A stretch of DNA of 64,000 nucleotides from an uncultured Oceanobacter sp. GTDB lineage: Bacteria; Pseudomonadota; Gammaproteobacteria; Pseudomonadales; Oceanobacteraceae. The position numbers were made by a program, and so were the translations under genes. This document shows, in pieces, positions 63,894 through 64,000 of the stretch; within the stretch, counting starts at the first letter, position 1, and each line of letters opens with the position of its first letter. The DNA lies in NCBI GenBank assembly GCA_913061185.1, contig CAJXTI010000001.1, forward strand, positions 160,701 through 224,700. The letters are read 5' to 3'. The notes beneath the pieces were generated by a model. That model saw nothing but the letters and a program-made list of their open reading frames with translations, had not been told where the DNA came from and did no database searches.

Positions 63894-64000
63894 TTAATCA
63901 ACCAGCAGTTCAAAAGTCATGGGCTTAACCTGCTTGGTTAGATCCAGCTCAAAACTTCCTAGCCGCCCCAAATGCTCGGTATGATACGGTGAGAATTCGG
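63894..64000 (-). CDS. tnpA: C-terminal end of a Tn3-type transposase (rest outside window)
   Basis: The last 34 codons on the minus strand read EFSPYHTEHLGRLGSFELDL then TKQVKPMTFELLVD-stop. The SPYHTEHLGRLG block resembles the end of Tn3-family transposases, whose genes stop close to one terminal repeat. Only the end is visible, so this remains tentative. Confidence 0.5.
   Translation of the reverse strand, partial: EFSPYHTEHLGRLGSFELDLTKQVKPMTFELLVD

Noticed and set aside
1..64000. tRNA, rRNA or CRISPR array
   Set aside because: No cloverleaf-like TTCGANTC segment, rRNA stretch or regularly spaced repeat was found on reading.

Overview
The window looks like a chromosomal segment of a gammaproteobacterium of the Oceanospirillales/Pseudomonadales type. 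The evidence is gene content and order: carA-carB-greA, a FimL-like protein, a DUF934 gene overlapping cysI, an RssB-like phosphatase with a STAS partner followed by gpsA-DUF4389-sixA, apbE-nqrM-sthA, RlmG, and a TetR-type regulator of the LuxR/HapR class. Species cannot be fixed from the sequence alone. No rRNA, tRNA or CRISPR array was seen.

Layout. 1-6.6 kb: a LuxR/HapR-type regulator (cut by the left edge) divergent from carAB-greA, which has a strong promoter and a terminator-like leader hairpin. 6.7-11.3 kb: glycerol catabolism (glpK, glpD) and a glycosyltransferase. 11.3-15.1 kb, mostly minus strand: cation/proton antiporter, a small basic protein, patatin lipase, TatD hydrolase. 15.3-19.9 kb: a ParA-like ATPase, modE, modA, a porin and yigZ, with a near-consensus ModE operator between modA and the porin. 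20.2-22.4 kb: amtB behind a sigma-54 promoter with NtrC-like boxes, plus an unknown gene. 22.5-25.2 kb: a small accessory patch with a decayed TetR gene, a toxin-antitoxin pair between inverted insertion-sequence remnants, an MFS transporter and a 267-bp MITE-like element. 25.2-60.1 kb: ordinary core genes, including FimL-like, SohB, CysI, MetH, NfuA, RssB-like/STAS, GpsA, SixA, an MlaC plus solute-binding fusion, TrhP, RlmG, a DUF4062 protein, ApbE, NqrM, SthA, ThiI and PhaB. 60.1-64 kb: mobile DNA.

The most striking region is the right end. A tyrosine recombinase (TnpS-like) divergent from a KfrA-type coiled-coil protein (TnpT-like) is split in two. Its last 46 codons lie about 1.4-1.5 kb to the left of its start, on the opposite strand. 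Each fragment abuts the same 6-bp sequence (AATGTA) and then a copy of a 38-bp sequence (36/38 identical) in the same orientation. Removing one copy of the 6-bp duplication and joining the fragments restores a 332-codon reading frame. The apparent end of a Tn3-type transposase follows the right copy at the window edge. This is the arrangement expected if a Tn4651/Tn5041-like transposon inserted into its own resolution gene with inversion.

Other points worth attention are the ModE-controlled modA/porin pair without modBC, the MlaC/solute-binding fusion, a possible LuxR-type operator upstream of the first gene, the carAB leader terminator, and apbE-nqrM-sthA without adjacent nqrA-F.
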